Positions 11,798 to 25,900 of a stretch of 64,000 nucleotides of DNA are shown piece by piece. Source of the DNA: Dactylis glomerata (taxonomy: Eukaryota; Streptophyta; Magnoliopsida; Poales; Poaceae); contig QXEO01001018.1 in the NCBI GenBank assembly GCA_007115705.1, positions 62,001 to 126,000 on the forward strand, written 5' to 3'. The notes below the pieces were generated by a model. That model worked only from the letters and a program-made list of their open reading frames with translations, had not been told where the DNA came from and did no database searches. The translations under genes were made by a program, and so were the position numbers. Every line of letters starts with the position of its first letter. The first letter of the stretch is position 1.

Positions 11798-13440
11798 TGT
11801 TGCTTGTTGCGTGGTGAATGACCAGCCCGTTGGGAACCCCAAGAGGAAGGTGTGATGAGTATAGCAGCAGATTTTCCCTCAGTCAAGAAACCAAGGTTTA
11901 TCGTTCAGGAGAAGAGCAAACAATACGACTGAAGGTGATGCTTGCTAATTTGCGACAACATCGGACAATTTATATATGGCGCCTCGTCCAAGCTTTGCTT
12001 GCTAGCTGCAACGCGGAACCTGCACACAACACAACCAAGTACTTTGCTCCCAACTTGCGATGAGGTTGTCAATCTCACCGGTTTGCTTAAAACAAAGGTT
12101 ATGAGCGTATCGAGTGGAAAACAGTAGAAGTATGTGAGTAAAGTAAACAGTGCGAGTAAAGTAAACAGGTGATAGCAATATGATGGAAATAGGACCGGGG
12201 TCCACAGTTCACTAGTGGTGTCTCTCCATAAGATAAATAACACATGCTGGGTAAACAAATTACAGTTGGGCAATTGATAGAATAAAGATAAACGTGATAT
12301 GTCAAGAAGATCACTATGCGATTTACTCTGGGCATTACAACAAAATACATAGACCGCCATCCAACTGCATCTATGACTAATAATCCACTTGTGGCGAATC
12401 AATCCGAGAACTCCACAAGTATTAAGTTGCGAACAACAGATAATTGCATTAAGCAAAGTGTGTAATGTAAACAAAGCATATGCCCTTGAGCATATGAATG
12501 TTGTTTTCTCCCTAGTAGCAATAGCACATCTACAACCTTAGAGGTTTCTGTCACTCCCCCAGGTTAAATAGAGGAATGAACCCACTATCGAGCATAAATA
12601 CCCCCTCTTGGAGTCACTAGCAACTACTCGGCCAAGATAGCTACTAACAACGGAGAGCATGCAAGATCATAAACAACATAGAGATAACATAAGATATATT
12701 TCAGTATAGCAACTCAATCATAACACCAATATTCATCGGATCCCAACAAACCAAACATGTAGAATTACATAACGGTGATCACAATCATGTAGGGCAGCTC
12801 ATGAGATCTAAACATGAAGCACATGGTGGAGAAGACAACCATCTAGCTACTGATATGGACCCATAGTCCAAGGTAGACTACTCACTCATCACTCTGGAGG
12901 CAAGCATGGCGATGAAGAAGACCTCCGGTGGCGATTCCCCTCTCCGGCAGGGTGCCGGGAAGAGCTTCTGGACCCTCCCGATCTTCGGGTCGACGGCGGC
13001 GGCGGATCGCGATGTGTTCTGGAAAATTGATCGGGGACTTAGGTTTTTTTCCGTCGGGGGGTCTTTATAGGCGAAGGGGCATCGTCAGAGGTGGCCCGAG
13101 GCGACCTCACACATAGGGGGCATGGCCAGGGCCTGGGCCGTGCCGCCCTAGTGTGTGGGGCCCTCGTGGCCCCCCTCCAACTCCTCTTCAGATCTCTGGA
13201 AGCTTCCGGAAAAAATAAGACTTCAGGAACTTGTTTCATCCAATTCCGAGAATATTTCCTGTGTATCACTTCTGAAACACAAAAACAGTAGAAAACAGGG
13301 AACTGGCACTGTGGCGACTTGTTAGTAGGTTAGTTCCGGAAAATGCATAAAAGTGCCACGAAGTGTAACGAAACAGTAGACAAATGGTGTAAAAACAAGC
13401 ATGGAGCATCAAAAATTATAGATACGTTGGAGATGTATCA
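11798..13440 (-). repeat. Element B 3' LTR
   Basis: Left member of the LTR pair. On the minus strand it begins TGATACATCTCC (one C-to-T change compared with the right copy) and carries the TATA box CCTATAAAGA at about 13063-13072. It is followed on the right by the purine tract next to the internal region. Confidence 0.92.
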
Positions 13441-16372
13441 AGCATCCCCAACCTTAACTCATGCTCGTCCTCGAGTAGGTAAGTGATAACAAAAGAATAA
13501 TTTTTGAGGTGACATGCACCTACACAATCTTGATCATATATGTAAGCATTTGTGAGCTGGGATCATAAGAACTTAAAACATGGGCATGAAGATATAATCT
13601 TGACAATAGAAACTTAGCAACCATGTTGTAAACATGAAAATGAACACAAACAAAAGATCATGAAAATGAAACAATGAAAGTCAAACGTGTGTTCAAATCA
13701 TAAAGAAAAACATACAAATGGTTTTCAACTTGTCCTTCATGGAGAGCAAAACATAAATGCATAGGACACCTTCAAGTTTAAGAGGGTGACTAGATACAAA
13801 TAATTTGAGAACAAGTGAAACCAACAATATGAATCAATCAATGAAAACTTTGGGACAATGCACATTATACTAAGAATGACAACTTTGCTCTCTTATGGTG
13901 CATAAAGAAAGAAGGTGGTGACTCAACATAAAAGTAGAAGAAAGGCCCTTCGCAGAGGGAAGCAGTGATTGCAAGTTTTATAACCTTCAAAAATTATGGT
14001 ACTTACCGGCTTTGAGCTCTCATTGCCCCCATCATAAGCATCTTGAATGATTAGAGTTAATGCGAGAACAATTATGATGCATATGCTTGACAAATCATAA
14101 GTTGAAAACCTCGTGTCCCGTGAATACGAGTACCCAAACCTCATGCTACTCAACTTAGAGTCCCAAGCAAGGCTCTTGTCATTGTAAGTATATATGTATC
14201 ATCGAAAACCGCCAACGGGGTACCTCCGTGCCCGATGACATGGAACAAGCCCACATCAAAATAATAGGACAAGCAGACAATGAACACCTCGACATCTCTT
14301 TTATTTGCCATTTGTTTAGCTTTTTATTATGAGATGCGTCGTCGAATGTCCACCATGGGTATGCTGCAAATTTCCACCACGAATTATGCATGGCTTAGAT
14401 TGGCGGCCCAGACGTTTCCCTAACACATATACAAACTCCATGATCCCCGCAAGATTCCCAATTCATTTCACACCGCGGGCATCCATAAACAAAAGATCAC
14501 GATATCAACTCAAATAAGAAGTGCAATGTTGAAAGCTTGCCCCATGATAGCATGGATGGGCTAGAATCCAACTTACAACTTGCAAGCATAACAACTCAAC
14601 ATAAGAGACCACAATGTCAAAAAAAATAGAACAGGAAAAATTAAAGTGTGCCTTCCGGTTCGTGAGAGCTTTACTGACCAATTTTCGCATAACACTGGTA
14701 AGAGTTTAATTTGAAGAGTAAATAAAAGCAAGTCAAAATTACTTGGAATAGCAAATTGCTAGTAGGTATGTATGGTGGACACTTTGGTAAACTTTGGCTT
14801 TTAGGAGTTGGATGCACGAGTAGAGCTCATACTCAGTACAAGGCGAGGGCTAGCAAAAGACTGGGAGCGACCAACTAAGAGAGCAATAATGGCCATAATC
14901 ATGCAAAGCGACAAAGCGACATTAAAAGAAGCATAAGATGGCATCAAAAGTCAAAAACTAAATGATCATAGAGGCTATTGGTGACTTTGTAAGAGTCTAA
15001 CATGTGTGAGCATGTGCCAAGTCAACCCAAATAAAGCATCAAGGAGAAAACCAAAATAATGCTTCCAAATAATAAAAACAACGCATTATTTTTTTTCAAA
15101 GGCTCATTAAGCAATCTCAGTTATTTGAGACAAGTCATGCTACAGCAAAACCACTAAGCATACTATCAAAAAGACATCAAGCACGACATGAAGAAGCCTA
15201 AGCCGCAGTCTACACAAGCTCCTTCTTGTACCATTGTTTTGCATAAAGCTTTTTCTCTTTTCCAACACCATTTGAAATTTTTAAGACACCTCTTTTGATG
15301 AAAACCAATAAAGATCAGAGGCAAAAATACACCTTGATGAAAAGATATGACAAGGTCTGAACACAAATCAAGGCGAAAACAAAAACCAAAAGCAGTAGCA
15401 GAAAAAGAAGAACACCCGGTGAAATTGTAAGAATGAAAAACGGAGTGTTCTTGGCAAATGAAAACGAGTACATCTCCTCCAAAGGAAATTTGTTGGGGTC
15501 CAACCATTTATTGCAGCAAACAAACTAAACTAACTAAGAAAACTAAAACAACTGACGCTCCAAGAAAAACACATAGTGCATGAAGCAATAAAAATATAGT
15601 GTCTTGAAAGGTGACCTGATTTTTGCCGATGAAGAAGGGGTGCCTCGGGGGCATCCCCAAGCTTTGACGCTTGTACTTCTTGGATATTTCTTGGGGTGAT
15701 GCATGGGAATCCCCAAGCTTGAGCTTTTGTCCATTCTTCAACTCATCTCATCATTCTCCAATCCCTACACTTGAAAACTTCCTTCATACAAAACTAAACA
15801 CAATTCTATTAGCAACATTAGTGTAGCATAACATATAATCAACCTCTTTTGCTTCAGGTTTCAACCCAAAACCACCACATATATAGAAAATACTACTGTA
15901 GCAACTTCCCCAAAAGTTCCGTGATCAAAAGAACTCAAAAGAAAGCGATAAAGCGGCAAACACAAATATTGGCAGAAATCTGTCAAAACAGAACAGCTGA
16001 CAAAGGTCGAATTTTTGAGGGGTTTTCTGTTGCTCAAATCAAAAAGTGTTCAACTAACGAAAGTTTGGATATAACCTGAGGCATATGCACAAGAAATCGC
16101 AGGTCCAAAAGATATACAGAGAATTTTTACGAATTTTTATGGTGCAGCACCGAAAACAGTTTCAAGGCAGCAACATCCCCAAATCTTACCTCACTCAAAT
16201 TAGAGACTTCTCTTGACACAACAATGAAATAAAAAGGATAAGGAGCAGTCATTACAGTAGTAATGACTTCCAAGACTCAAATAAAAGAAAAAGTACTGAA
16301 AATAAAACATTGGGTTATCTCCCAAGAGTGCTTTTCTTTAACGCCTTTGAGCTAGGCGCAGAAAATTGCGAA
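13441..16372 (-). other. Element B internal non-coding region
   Basis: Homologous to 4067-7001 of element A along its full length, with small indels. No retroelement enzyme domain is present in any frame. The minus-strand purine tract GGTTGGGGATGCT borders the LTR at 13441-13453. Short open frames seen here shift frame between A and B and are therefore unlikely to be coding. Confidence 0.78.
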
Positions 16373-16966
16373 TCAAGTAACATCAGAAGAGGCATTAAGA
16401 TCAACTGCAGAAGTTTTGTCAATAAGGCATTGTATTTCATCCACATAAGTTTTAGAAGCCCCTTTGTGATCATGCTTTGGTTCACTCAAATCACTAAAAA
16501 GATTTTGGGGACAGATCCAGTCAAAATTATTTTCGAAAGCTTCACACAATCCCAAGAGCTTGCTAGGTATAGGTATTTCGGCTCCTTCATCGTTTGTACT
16601 AATAACCTTTATAGGTGAACCGAGTTTATTAAAACGTTCAAGAACTTTTCTAGCTTCAATAATGACATCTTTAAATTCTAGGCGCAAAGCTTCCAAAATA
16701 AAAGCTTTCTTTTCAGGATCTTCAATTTCATGAAGCTTAAGGAACATGTATTGCATCAAAGGATTAAGACTAGCAAACCTAGTTTCCAACATGTGAATTA
16801 AATAAGCAGAAGCAACTTCAATACTAGGAGCTAGCTCAACCAAAGATTTTTCCTCAACTTCCTTATGCATACTAATGTGATTAAAGAACTCCTCAATGTT
16901 ACTTTTTCCAATAATTGAACCACTACCTACTGAGAGGTCCTCCAGAACGTACTTAGGGAACAGCAT
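16373..16966 (-). CDS. Element B ORF, 197 aa, homologue of element A ORF
   Basis: Open reading frame starting close to the primer site, in the gag position. Its first 115 residues are close to those of element A (shared GSIIGKSNIEEFFNHISMHK), the middle 45 residues (about 118-165) are strongly diverged, and the C-terminus (KTYVDEIQCLIDKTSAVDLN) is again almost identical. It has no stop or frameshift although the LTRs suggest about a million years since insertion. No catalytic motif or zinc knuckle is seen. A protein that helps packaging of the non-autonomous RNA is a reasonable guess, not a demonstrated function. Confidence 0.65.
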   Translation of the reverse strand: MLFPKYVLEDLSVGSGSIIGKSNIEEFFNHISMHKEVEEKSLVELAPSIEVASAYLIHMLETRFASLNPLMQYMFLKLHEIEDPEKKAFILEALRLEFKDVIIEARKVLERFNKLGSPIKVISTNDEGAEIPIPSKLLGLCEAFENNFDWICPQNLFSDLSEPKHDHKGASKTYVDEIQCLIDKTSAVDLNASSDVT

Positions 16967-17125
16967 GATGAACTAAAAGTAAAGAAATAACAACTACCAA
17001 GGATTCTAATTTTTTTGGGTTTTTTGATATAAAACGATGCAGGTAAAAATAAAGTAAAGAAAAACAATAAAACAAAGTAAAGGATGTGCGTGCGAAAAAC
17101 TCCCCTTGCAGAGGTCTTCCACTCT

Positions 17126-17143
17126 TCCCCGGCAACGGCGCCA
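17126..17143 (-). other. Element B primer binding site, tRNA-Asp type
   Basis: The minus strand reads TGGCGCCGTTGCCGGGGA, 8 bases from the 5' LTR end at 17152. It is identical to the element A site. Confidence 0.85.
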
Positions 17144-17151
17144 GAAAAAGC

Positions 17152-18793
17152 TGTTGCTTGTTGCGTGATGAATGACCAGCCCGTTGGAAACCCCAAGAGG
17201 AAGGTGTGATGAGTATAGCAGCAGATTTTCCCTCAGTTAAGAAACCAAGGTTTATCGTTCAGGAGAAGAGCAAACAATACGACTGAAGGTGATGCTTGCT
17301 AGTTTGCGACAGCTTCGGACAATTTATATATGGCGCCTCGTCCAAGCTTTGCTTGCTAGCTGCAACGCGGAACCTGCACACAACACAACCAAGTACTTTG
17401 CTCCCAACTTGCGATGAGGTTGTCAATCTCACCGGTTTGCTTGAAACAAAGGTTATGAGCGTATCGAGTGGAAAACAGTAGAAGTATGCGAGTAAAGTAA
17501 ACAGTGCGAGTAAAGTAAACAGGTGATAGCAATATGATGGAAATAGGACCGGGGTCCATAGTTCACTAGTGGTGTCTCTCCATAAGATAAATAACACATG
17601 CTGGGTAAACAAATTACAGTTGGGCAATTGATAGAATAAAGATAAACATGATATGTCAAGAAGATCACTATGCGATTTACTTTGGGCATTACAACAAAAT
17701 ACATAGACCGCCATCCAACTGCATCTATGACTAATAATCCACTTGTGGCGAATCAATCCGAGAACTCCACAAGTATTAAGTTGCGAACAACAGATAATTG
17801 CATTAAGCAAAGTGTGTAATGTAAACAAAGCATATGCCCTTGAGCATATGAATGTTATTTTCTCCCTAGTAGCAACATCACATCTACAACCTTAGAGGTT
17901 TCTGTCACTCCCTCAGGTTAAATAGAGGCATAAACCTACTATCGAGCATAAATACCCCCTCTTGGAGTCACTAGCAACTACTCGGCCAAGATAGCTACTA
18001 ACAACGGAGACCATGCAAGATCATAAACAACATAGAGATCACATAAGATATATTTCAGTATAGCAACTCAATCATAACACCAATATTCATCGGATCCCAA
18101 CAAACCAAACATGTAGAATTACATAACGGTGATCTCAATCATGTAGGGCAGCTCATGATATCTAAACATGAAGCACATGGTGGAGAAGACAACCATCTAG
18201 CTACTGCTATGGACCCATAGTCCAAGGTAGACTACTCACTCATCGCTCCGGAGGCAAGCATGGCGATGAAGAAGACCTCCGGTGGCGATTCCCCTCTCCG
18301 GCAGGGTGCTAGGAAGAGCTTCTGGACCCTCCCGATCTTCGGGTCGACGGCGGCGGCGGATCACGATGTGTTCTGGAAAATTGATCGGGGACTTAGGTTT
18401 TTTCCGTCGGGGGGTCTTTATAGGCGAAGGGGCATCGTCAGAGGTGGCCCAAGGCGACCTCACACATAGGGGGTGCGGCCAGGGCCTGGGCCACGCCGCC
18501 CTGGTGTGTGGGGCTCTCGTGGTCCCCCTCCAACTCCTCTTCGGATCTCTGGAAGCTTCCGGGGAAAATAAGACTTCAGGAACTTGTTTCGTCCAATTCC
18601 AAGAATATTTCCTGTGTATCACTTCTGAAACACAAAAACAGCAGAAAACAGGGAACTGGCACTGTGGCGACTTGTTAGTAGGTTAGTTTCGGAAAATGCA
18701 TAAAAGTGCCACAAAGTGTAACGAAACAGTAGACAAATGGTGTAAAAACAAGCATGGAGCATCAAAAATTATAGATACGTTGGAGACGTATCA
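17152..18793 (-). repeat. Element B 5' LTR
   Basis: Right member of the LTR pair, beginning TGATACGTCTCC at 18793 on the minus strand. The promoter TATA box reads CCTATAAAGA at 18415-18424. The adjacent CTTAG at 18794 restores the gag frame of element G. Confidence 0.92.
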
Positions 18794-21700
18794 CTTAGGT
18801 ATGCCACACACCTGTTATGTGGACCTGCAACAGCATGGTGGGACAATATTGTGGCTATACATCCCCCAGGAAGGGTATTCACCTGGGAGGAATTCAAGAA
18901 GAAGTTCAGGGAAGCAAATGTACCGGAGAGTATCATGGAATTGAAGAGAAGGGAATTTGAGAATCTCACGCGGAATGACAAGTCCATTATGATGTATGTC
19001 AGGGAATTCTCTCTTCTATCTCATTATGCTTCGGAGGATGTGAATACTGATGAGAAGCGGAAGAAACGATTCATGAGAGGACTACATCCAGGTGCAAGGT
19101 TACAACTGAGAATGTTAAAGGCAGCAGACTTTCAAGAGCTTGTCGATGCAGCTATTACCATGGAAGATGATTACAAGCAAGTCCTAGAAAATAAGAGGAA
19201 GAAGGCCAGATTTGAACCCAGGAGGTATCCAGATACCAAGTCAACTCCTAACATCAAGTTCAAACCCAAGTACAGGTCCAGAGGAAATGTTACACCTCGT
19301 GGCACTACTAGTGGAAACAATGATATCGTGTGTCGTGGTTGCGGAGCACGAGGGCATATAGAAAGGAACTGTCATCAACCAAGAATCATCTGTTTTGGAT
19401 GCAAGAAGGGTGGCCATATGATAAGAGATTGTCCTGAAAAGGGCCGGACTGGAGGTCGAGGTACTGGAGGAGGATCACACCGGGGTGGAGGTTTTGGAGG
19501 CGGTAAGAGTAAGAGGCCAACTTATGGGAAATTGAATTGCACTAATCTTGAGGAAGTGAATCAATCTGACAAGACCGTGATAGGTATGCTTCAGATCCTA
19601 TCTCATCCCGGCAAAGTACTTTTTGATACTGGTGCTACTACCTCATTCATTTCGCAAGAGTTTGTTGATCTTTATGGGATTCCGTGCAATAAACTAGAAT
19701 ACCCCATTACTGTGTTATCTGCGGGGGGAAAGATCTTAGTCACTCACCTGAGGCAAGAGCAGGTCATTATGATCCGCGATTGTGTTTACCTAGCCGATCT
19801 TTTTCTTATCCCTATGAAGGATATGGCTGTAATCCTTGGAATGGATTGGTTGGAAGAAAATGGAGCTCAGATTGATTGCAGAGAGAAAACTGTGTCACTT
19901 AGGAGCCCAGGAGGGGGAAGGATAGAGTATCAGGGTGACCGACATGCACATGTTGAAGTTCAACTACAACTCAACGCTTTAAAGAAATCCAGACTTGAGG
20001 ATATTCCAGTGGTTAATAAATTCCAAGATGTATTCCCACAGGAACTACCAGGAATGCCACCAGATAGGGAAATTGAGTTTACCATTGACTTAATCCTAGG
20101 CACAACACCTATAGCTCAAGCACCATATAAGATGGGACCCAAGGAGTTAGTTGAATTGAAAGAACAGTTGGACGAGCTAGAGCAGAAAGGTTTCATTCAA
20201 GAAAGTATTTCACCCTGGGGAACACCAGTAATCTTCGTTGATAAGCGGGACGGAGGATGCAGGATGTGCGGAGACTATAGAAACCTCAACAATGTCACAA
20301 TCAAGAACAAATACCCTTTGCTGAGAATACAAGACTTATTTGATCAAGTTAGGGGAGCCGGAGTATTTTCAAAGATAGATCTTCGATCAGGGTATCACCA
20401 GATTAAGATCAAGAAGGAGGACGTTCCAAAGACAGCTTTTGTGTCAAGGTACGGACACCACGAGTATCTAGTTGTACCTTTTGGATTGACAAATGCACCA
20501 GCAATCTTCATGAACCTCATGAACAAGATCTTTATGCCATATTTGGACAAATTTGTGATAGTATTCATAGATGATATTTTGATCTACTCCAGGGACAAGG
20601 AGGAACATGCCAAGCATTTGAGGGTTGCTTTACAAATTCTACGAGAATATTAGTTATATGACAAGTTCAGTAAGTGTGAATTCTGGCTAGACCAAGTAGA
20701 GTTCATTGGACATGTGATCAGTAAAGAGGGTATAGCAGTAAATCCAAGCAAGGTAGCGTCTGTTTTGGAATGGAGTCACCGAAGAATGTCAAACAAATCA
20801 GGGGATTTTTGGGAATGGCAGGATACTACAAAAGGTTTATAGAGGGATTTTCTAAGATTGCAGGACCGATGACCAAGTTACTCTGGAAGAATACACCGTT
20901 TGTTTGGTCGGATGAATGTGAGGCAAGTTTCCAAACACTTAAAGAGAAGCTAACCACAGCATCTGTGTTAGCTGTACCAGAAACTGGCAAGGACTATACC
21001 GTCTATTGTGATACATCCAAGAATGGACTTGGATGTGTTTTGATGCAAGATAGAAAAGTAATAGCATACGGGTCGAGGCAATTACGACCACATGAGGTTA
21101 ATTACCCAACACATGATCTGGAACTAGCAGCCGTAGTGTTTGCACTAAAAGGATGGAGGCATTTTCTCTATGGAGCTAAGTGTGAACTGTATACAGATCA
21201 CAAAAGTCTCAAATACTTCTTCACTCAGAAGGAATTGAACATGAGGCAACGAAGATGGTTAGAATTGATCAAGGATTATGATTTGATCATCAACTATACA
21301 TCGGGAAAGGCCAATGTGGTAGCCGATGCTTTGAGCAGAAAGAGTACAGACACCCAACCAATGAACCGAGAACTTCCCAAGGAATTGCTTATGGATTTAG
21401 AGAGGTTGGATATTCAATGTCTTGAAGTACAATCTTTAGGTAGTTTAGCTACCGAGAAGATAATGGAAGAACGACATAGCAATCTCAAGTACACAATAAT
21501 TGGAAGACAAGATGAGGATGCATTTATTGCCGAAGAAATCCACAGGATTGAGGAGGGTAGACCATCAGAATTCCATCTAGGTGATTTCAATTCACTTTGG
21601 TTTCATGACCGAATATGTGTGCCGGACAGACCAGAAATCAAGGAATTGATACTTAAGGAGGCACATGAAACACCATATTCTATACACCCGGGAAGCACCA

Positions 21701-22947
21701 AGATGTACATGGATCTTAAGGAACTGTTCTGGTGGAATAATATGAAGCAGGAGATAGCTAAGTTCGTGTTGGAATGTCATACCTGTCAAAGAGTGAAGGC
21801 AGAACATCAGAGTCCTGCTGGACTTATGCAACCTTTAAGTATTCCCGAATGAAAGTGGGAAGAGATTGGAATGGACTTTATCACAGGACTACCACTGACA
21901 CCGAAGAAGAAGGACATGATATGAGTAATAGTTGACCGACTGACTAAAAGCGCACATTTCTTGGCTGTCAATCAGAAAGATTCCGAAGAAAAGTTAATAA
22001 ACCTATATGTTCAAGAGATAGTAAGCAAACATGCAGTACCGAAGACAGTAGTATCGGATCGAGGATCCGTATTCACTTCAGCTTTTTGGACGCAATCACA
22101 TGAAGCTCTAGGATCCAAACTGGACTTTAGCACTGCTTATCACCCACAGATGGGAGGTCAAACTAAGAGGACCAATCAGATTCTAGAAGATATGCTTCGA
22201 GCATGTGCTTTAGACTTTAGAGGATCATGAGAAGAACACTTACCACTGGCAGAGTTTTCTTATAACAATAGTTACCAAAGCAGTATTCAAATGGCACCGT
22301 TTGAAGCACTTTATGGGAGAAAGTGCCGACCACCTATTTGTTGGTATGAACCAGGAGCCAATAAAGAGTTTCATCCAGACTACGTTAAGGAGAAACAACA
22401 TGCAATTGATGTCATTCGAGACCGATTAAAAATTGCACAAAGTCGACAGAAAAGCTATGCTGATTCCAAGCGGAGGATATGGGAACCTCAGGTTGGGGAC
22501 ATGGTTTATCTAAGGGTTAGCCCCATGAAAGGAGTACATCGTTTTGGAGTCAAAGGAAAGCTTAGCCCAAGATATACTGGACCATTCAAGATTCTGAGTC
22601 AAAGTCGAGGAGTAGCCTTTGAGTTAGAACTGCCAAAGGAACTATCAAAAGTTCACAATGTATTTCATGCTTCTCAACTTCGCAAATGTATGAAGACACC
22701 AGAAGAAACTATATCTTACGATGAGGTCGAAGTGCAAGCTGATTTGACCTATGTTGAAGAACCATCGAGGATTTTGGCAGAAAATTGGAAGCAACTCCGT
22801 AATAGAGCCATCAAGTATTGCAAGGTACAATTGAAGCATCACCCGGAAAGAGAAGCTACTTGGGAAAAGGAAGAAGATTTAAGAACAGCCTATCCAGATT
22901 TCTTCAGGTACATCTTACCCCAAACTTCAGGACAAAGTTTATATTAA
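18794..22947 (+). pseudogene. Element G gag C-terminus and pol (protease, RT, RNase H, integrase, chromodomain-like end)
   Basis: This continues the gag frame in the order gag domain, two CCHC zinc knuckles (CRGCGARGHIERNC near 19331; CFGCKKGGHMIRDC near 19391), aspartic protease (LFDTGATTSFIS near 19618), reverse transcriptase (VFIDDILIYS near 20562), RNase H (YTDHKSLKYFF near 21193), integrase with an HHCC finger (about 21655-21790) and DDE core (VVSDRGSVFTS near 22049), and a C-terminal Trp/Glu-rich chromodomain-like segment (about 22754-22905). This order and the C-terminus fit a chromovirus-type Ty3/gypsy element. It is defective: TAG at 20651-20653, a one-base deletion near 20773, and TGA at 21850, 21922 and 22228. 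The reverse transcriptase motif itself is intact. Confidence 0.92.
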
Positions 22948-22958
22948 GGGGGGAAGTC
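22946..22958 (+). other. Element G polypurine tract
   Basis: The sequence AAGGGGGGAAGTC directly precedes the TGTAACATCCC start of the 3' LTR. It overlaps the stop codon of pol by two bases and is the expected plus-strand DNA primer. Confidence 0.85.
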
Positions 22959-25900
22959 TGTAACATCCCAGAACGTAGGACAACTCTGGGGTAGATTAGA
23001 AGGGCTTTTGTGCATTGCATCTGAAATTACGGGATTTTTTCGCGCTTTTGTTTCTAAAACCTAGGAGTGATCGAATCTCTCTTCGAGGGGAAATGGTGAA
23101 CTCTCGAAGTGCGAAAGATTTGGACATGATCTCTTTTGATCCATTGTTGTGAGGAGTGATGACTTAAACCACTGAAACCCTAGCTATAAGCTTTGGAATT
23201 TGAACTAATACATAAATCAAGTTGAATTTGAATGATTGAATTTTGAATTAAAGGCACATTTAGAAAGGATAAATATTCATAAAGAAATAGAAATAGAAAT
23301 TAAACATCAATCAAGTTTAGAGCAAACTTAAACTTTATTGATCATCACACACACATTACATTGTCTTTACATAATTCAAGAATAAAAGAATAATACAACT
23401 TGGAAAGAATCCAAGATAATTACATAAAGGAGAAATGGAAGATTACAAGTGAAAATTCTAAAAGAAACTAAGAGTCTTTCTTTCTTTCTTTTCTTCTCTT
23501 CTGATCTTGGCACCTGCAAACAAATAAAAGAAACAACAAGTTTGCCAAGGTAATATTTGCCAAGTGGCATTCAGAAATAACACTTCACTATAGATAATCA
23601 TCAGAAGCTTGATCTTAACACCAAGGGCTTGGATAGAAATATCCCAGGCCAGCCGAGATGGGCAAGGCAGCCATAGCAGCATAGTCACCATATGCATGCA
23701 CTCAGGTGTCACACACCCAAAGCACAAGACCAAGTATAAAAGCATCACAGTGGTGAAACTGGCTCGGCTAAAGATCACAGTCGACCAAGATCAACACCAC
23801 CACACCATCAGCAGCAACACCAAGCACACCATCATCATCAAGAACACACCACCACCACTGAATCATCACCACACAATCAACCCTGCTCATGTGTTGAGCA
23901 ACAGGGAAGATTCACACCCAGCACATCACCAAATAAACCATCCAGCAAAGCCAAAGACCAACATGGTCACTTAGTTCGACTAGGAACTAGGTCAAGCAGC
24001 TAGGAGGAGCAGGCTTGCCACAAGAAGCAGGAAATCAGAATATTCCAGAAGAACAAGCTACTCTTTAGCAGCAAGTTATTATTAAACCAGAGCACACATA
24101 AGTGCTGGGAGAGAACTCACAAGTTATTCTCACAGGCAGACCGCACAGAGCACAGCCACACAAAGATCAAGCAAAGCCATACAAAGATCAAGCAAAGCTT
24201 GATGAAATAAAGGCTTTGGTCATCATTTGGATGTCCAGGAGGCCAAGACCTTGGAGACAAGGCCATCCACAGCACCTACTCCCTAACACACAACTTATCT
24301 GGGAATTTCTCAAAGGAAATACTCACAGAAGTAAGAGCAAGGCCAGGAGTGGCACATGGGTTGCCTAGCTACCAAGACTTAGGTCTAAAACCTAGAAAAC
24401 CATCAGCTCTGTCAATTAAAATTGACCAAGTTTAGTTAAGCATCTGGGCAAAGTGGACAGGGACACTTTCAATCAAATAAGCCATCAGCAGATCACCACA
24501 GAGAGTGATCTACTCTCAAGAGCACCAAACTTAAAACCCACAGTAACTGTGAACACCTCAAGGAGGCATCACAGTGAAGCAGTTAGCTAACAGCTACTGC
24601 AAGAGCCATAACAGCAGGCATGAACTGTTGCATCACAGCTAGGTAGAACGAAGCTCAACATAATAGCTACATCATTAAATCAGCGCAACAGAAGCACTGC
24701 AAGAAAGTGCAGTGAAACTGTTAATGACATTAGCCACTTAAACAACACATTCAGAGATAACTAGAACACATAGTTATCCATGCACTTGATCAAATTGATC
24801 AAGATTAGGCACTAGCAAGTCAAACAATAGCAGCAGGTGATGAATTCAACAGTAACATACCACCAGGATATGCAGTTAACTGAATCAACAAGTTTCAGTT
24901 AACAAAGTTAACTGAAACTATAACTGAAACTAACAGTAGCAGCTAAACAAGCATGATCTAGCTTAACAGTAAGATCATAGAGCTTAAACCGCACAAATCA
25001 CAGCCTACTGAATCGCAGAGCACCAGTGTATGTTGGGGAAGAAACCCAGTACAGCAGAAGGTAAAGGATTTTGGCTAGCACAGGCTCGAGAAGAGCATGG
25101 CCAGCATAAGCTCCAGGTGAGCTTAGCCAGTGCCAGCTCAGGGTGGGCATGGTCAGCACGGAGCAAAGCTCCAGTAGGGCATGGAGCAGAGCTCCAGTGG
25201 GCATGGGGCAAGCTCCAGGAGGGGAGCAAGCTCCAGGTGGTTACAGAGAGATGCCGAGAAGGAGAAGAAGGGGAGGAGCACTTACACAACACCCAGGAGA
25301 TACCACCGTGGCATGGCGAGGCAGTGCCCGCACGGCCACGACGGCATCAAGCCAGGGGAAGTCGCCGACGATACGTCGACGAAGCACCCAGCTCACCAAG
25401 CCCAGATCTCGCCACGGACAAGGCACAGCAGCTCGAGAGCAAGCTCGAGGTTGCCATGGCCAAGGTCCCGAGCTTCGGAGGCGAAGGGGATGCAAACGAC
25501 CAGGAGGCAATCGATCAGATCTCGCGGACAGGCGGAATCGCCGTTGCTTGATCTATCGATTGATCACCATCTCAGCAGCAGAGACTGGGGGAGCTCGTCG
25601 GAATCAAGCGCGGCGGCGGTGAGGCGATGCAGTCGCCAGGGGAGGCGCGAGAGAGAGGGCAACGCGAGTGAGCAAGGGGGAAGAGGCGACCGGTCGGGCC
25701 GACCGAGCCGCTGGTCGGGCTCGACAAGTAGGCTGGCGTCGACAGGTGGGCCTGGCCCGACAGGTGGGCTAGGGTTAGCAGAGAGAGAGGTGAGGGGGAG
25801 AGTTTTTAAACAAATTTTAAACACAGAAATTGATAAAAGGAAAAGGGTTTTTCTAGAAAAAGCTTTTCAACACCGATCTTTTAAATCACTTAAATAGTGA

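Larger units (their letters stand above)
11798..18793 (-). mobile_element. Element B: complete non-autonomous LTR retrotransposon, inserted in G's gag
   Basis: A 6996-bp element flanked by CTTAG at 11793-11797 and 18794-18798. The LTRs span 11798-13440 (1643 bp) and 17152-18793 (1642 bp) and differ at about 46 sites by eye, near 2.8 per cent, so B is clearly older than A. The organisation is the same as A: minus strand, tRNA-Asp primer site, one ORF of 197 codons, about 2.9 kb non-coding, polypurine tract. The left end differs from A (TGTTGCTTGTTGCGTGG instead of TGCTACTCGTGTGATGG), and the LTR has a segment absent in A around 11930-12005, so A and B represent different subfamilies. Confidence 0.93.
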
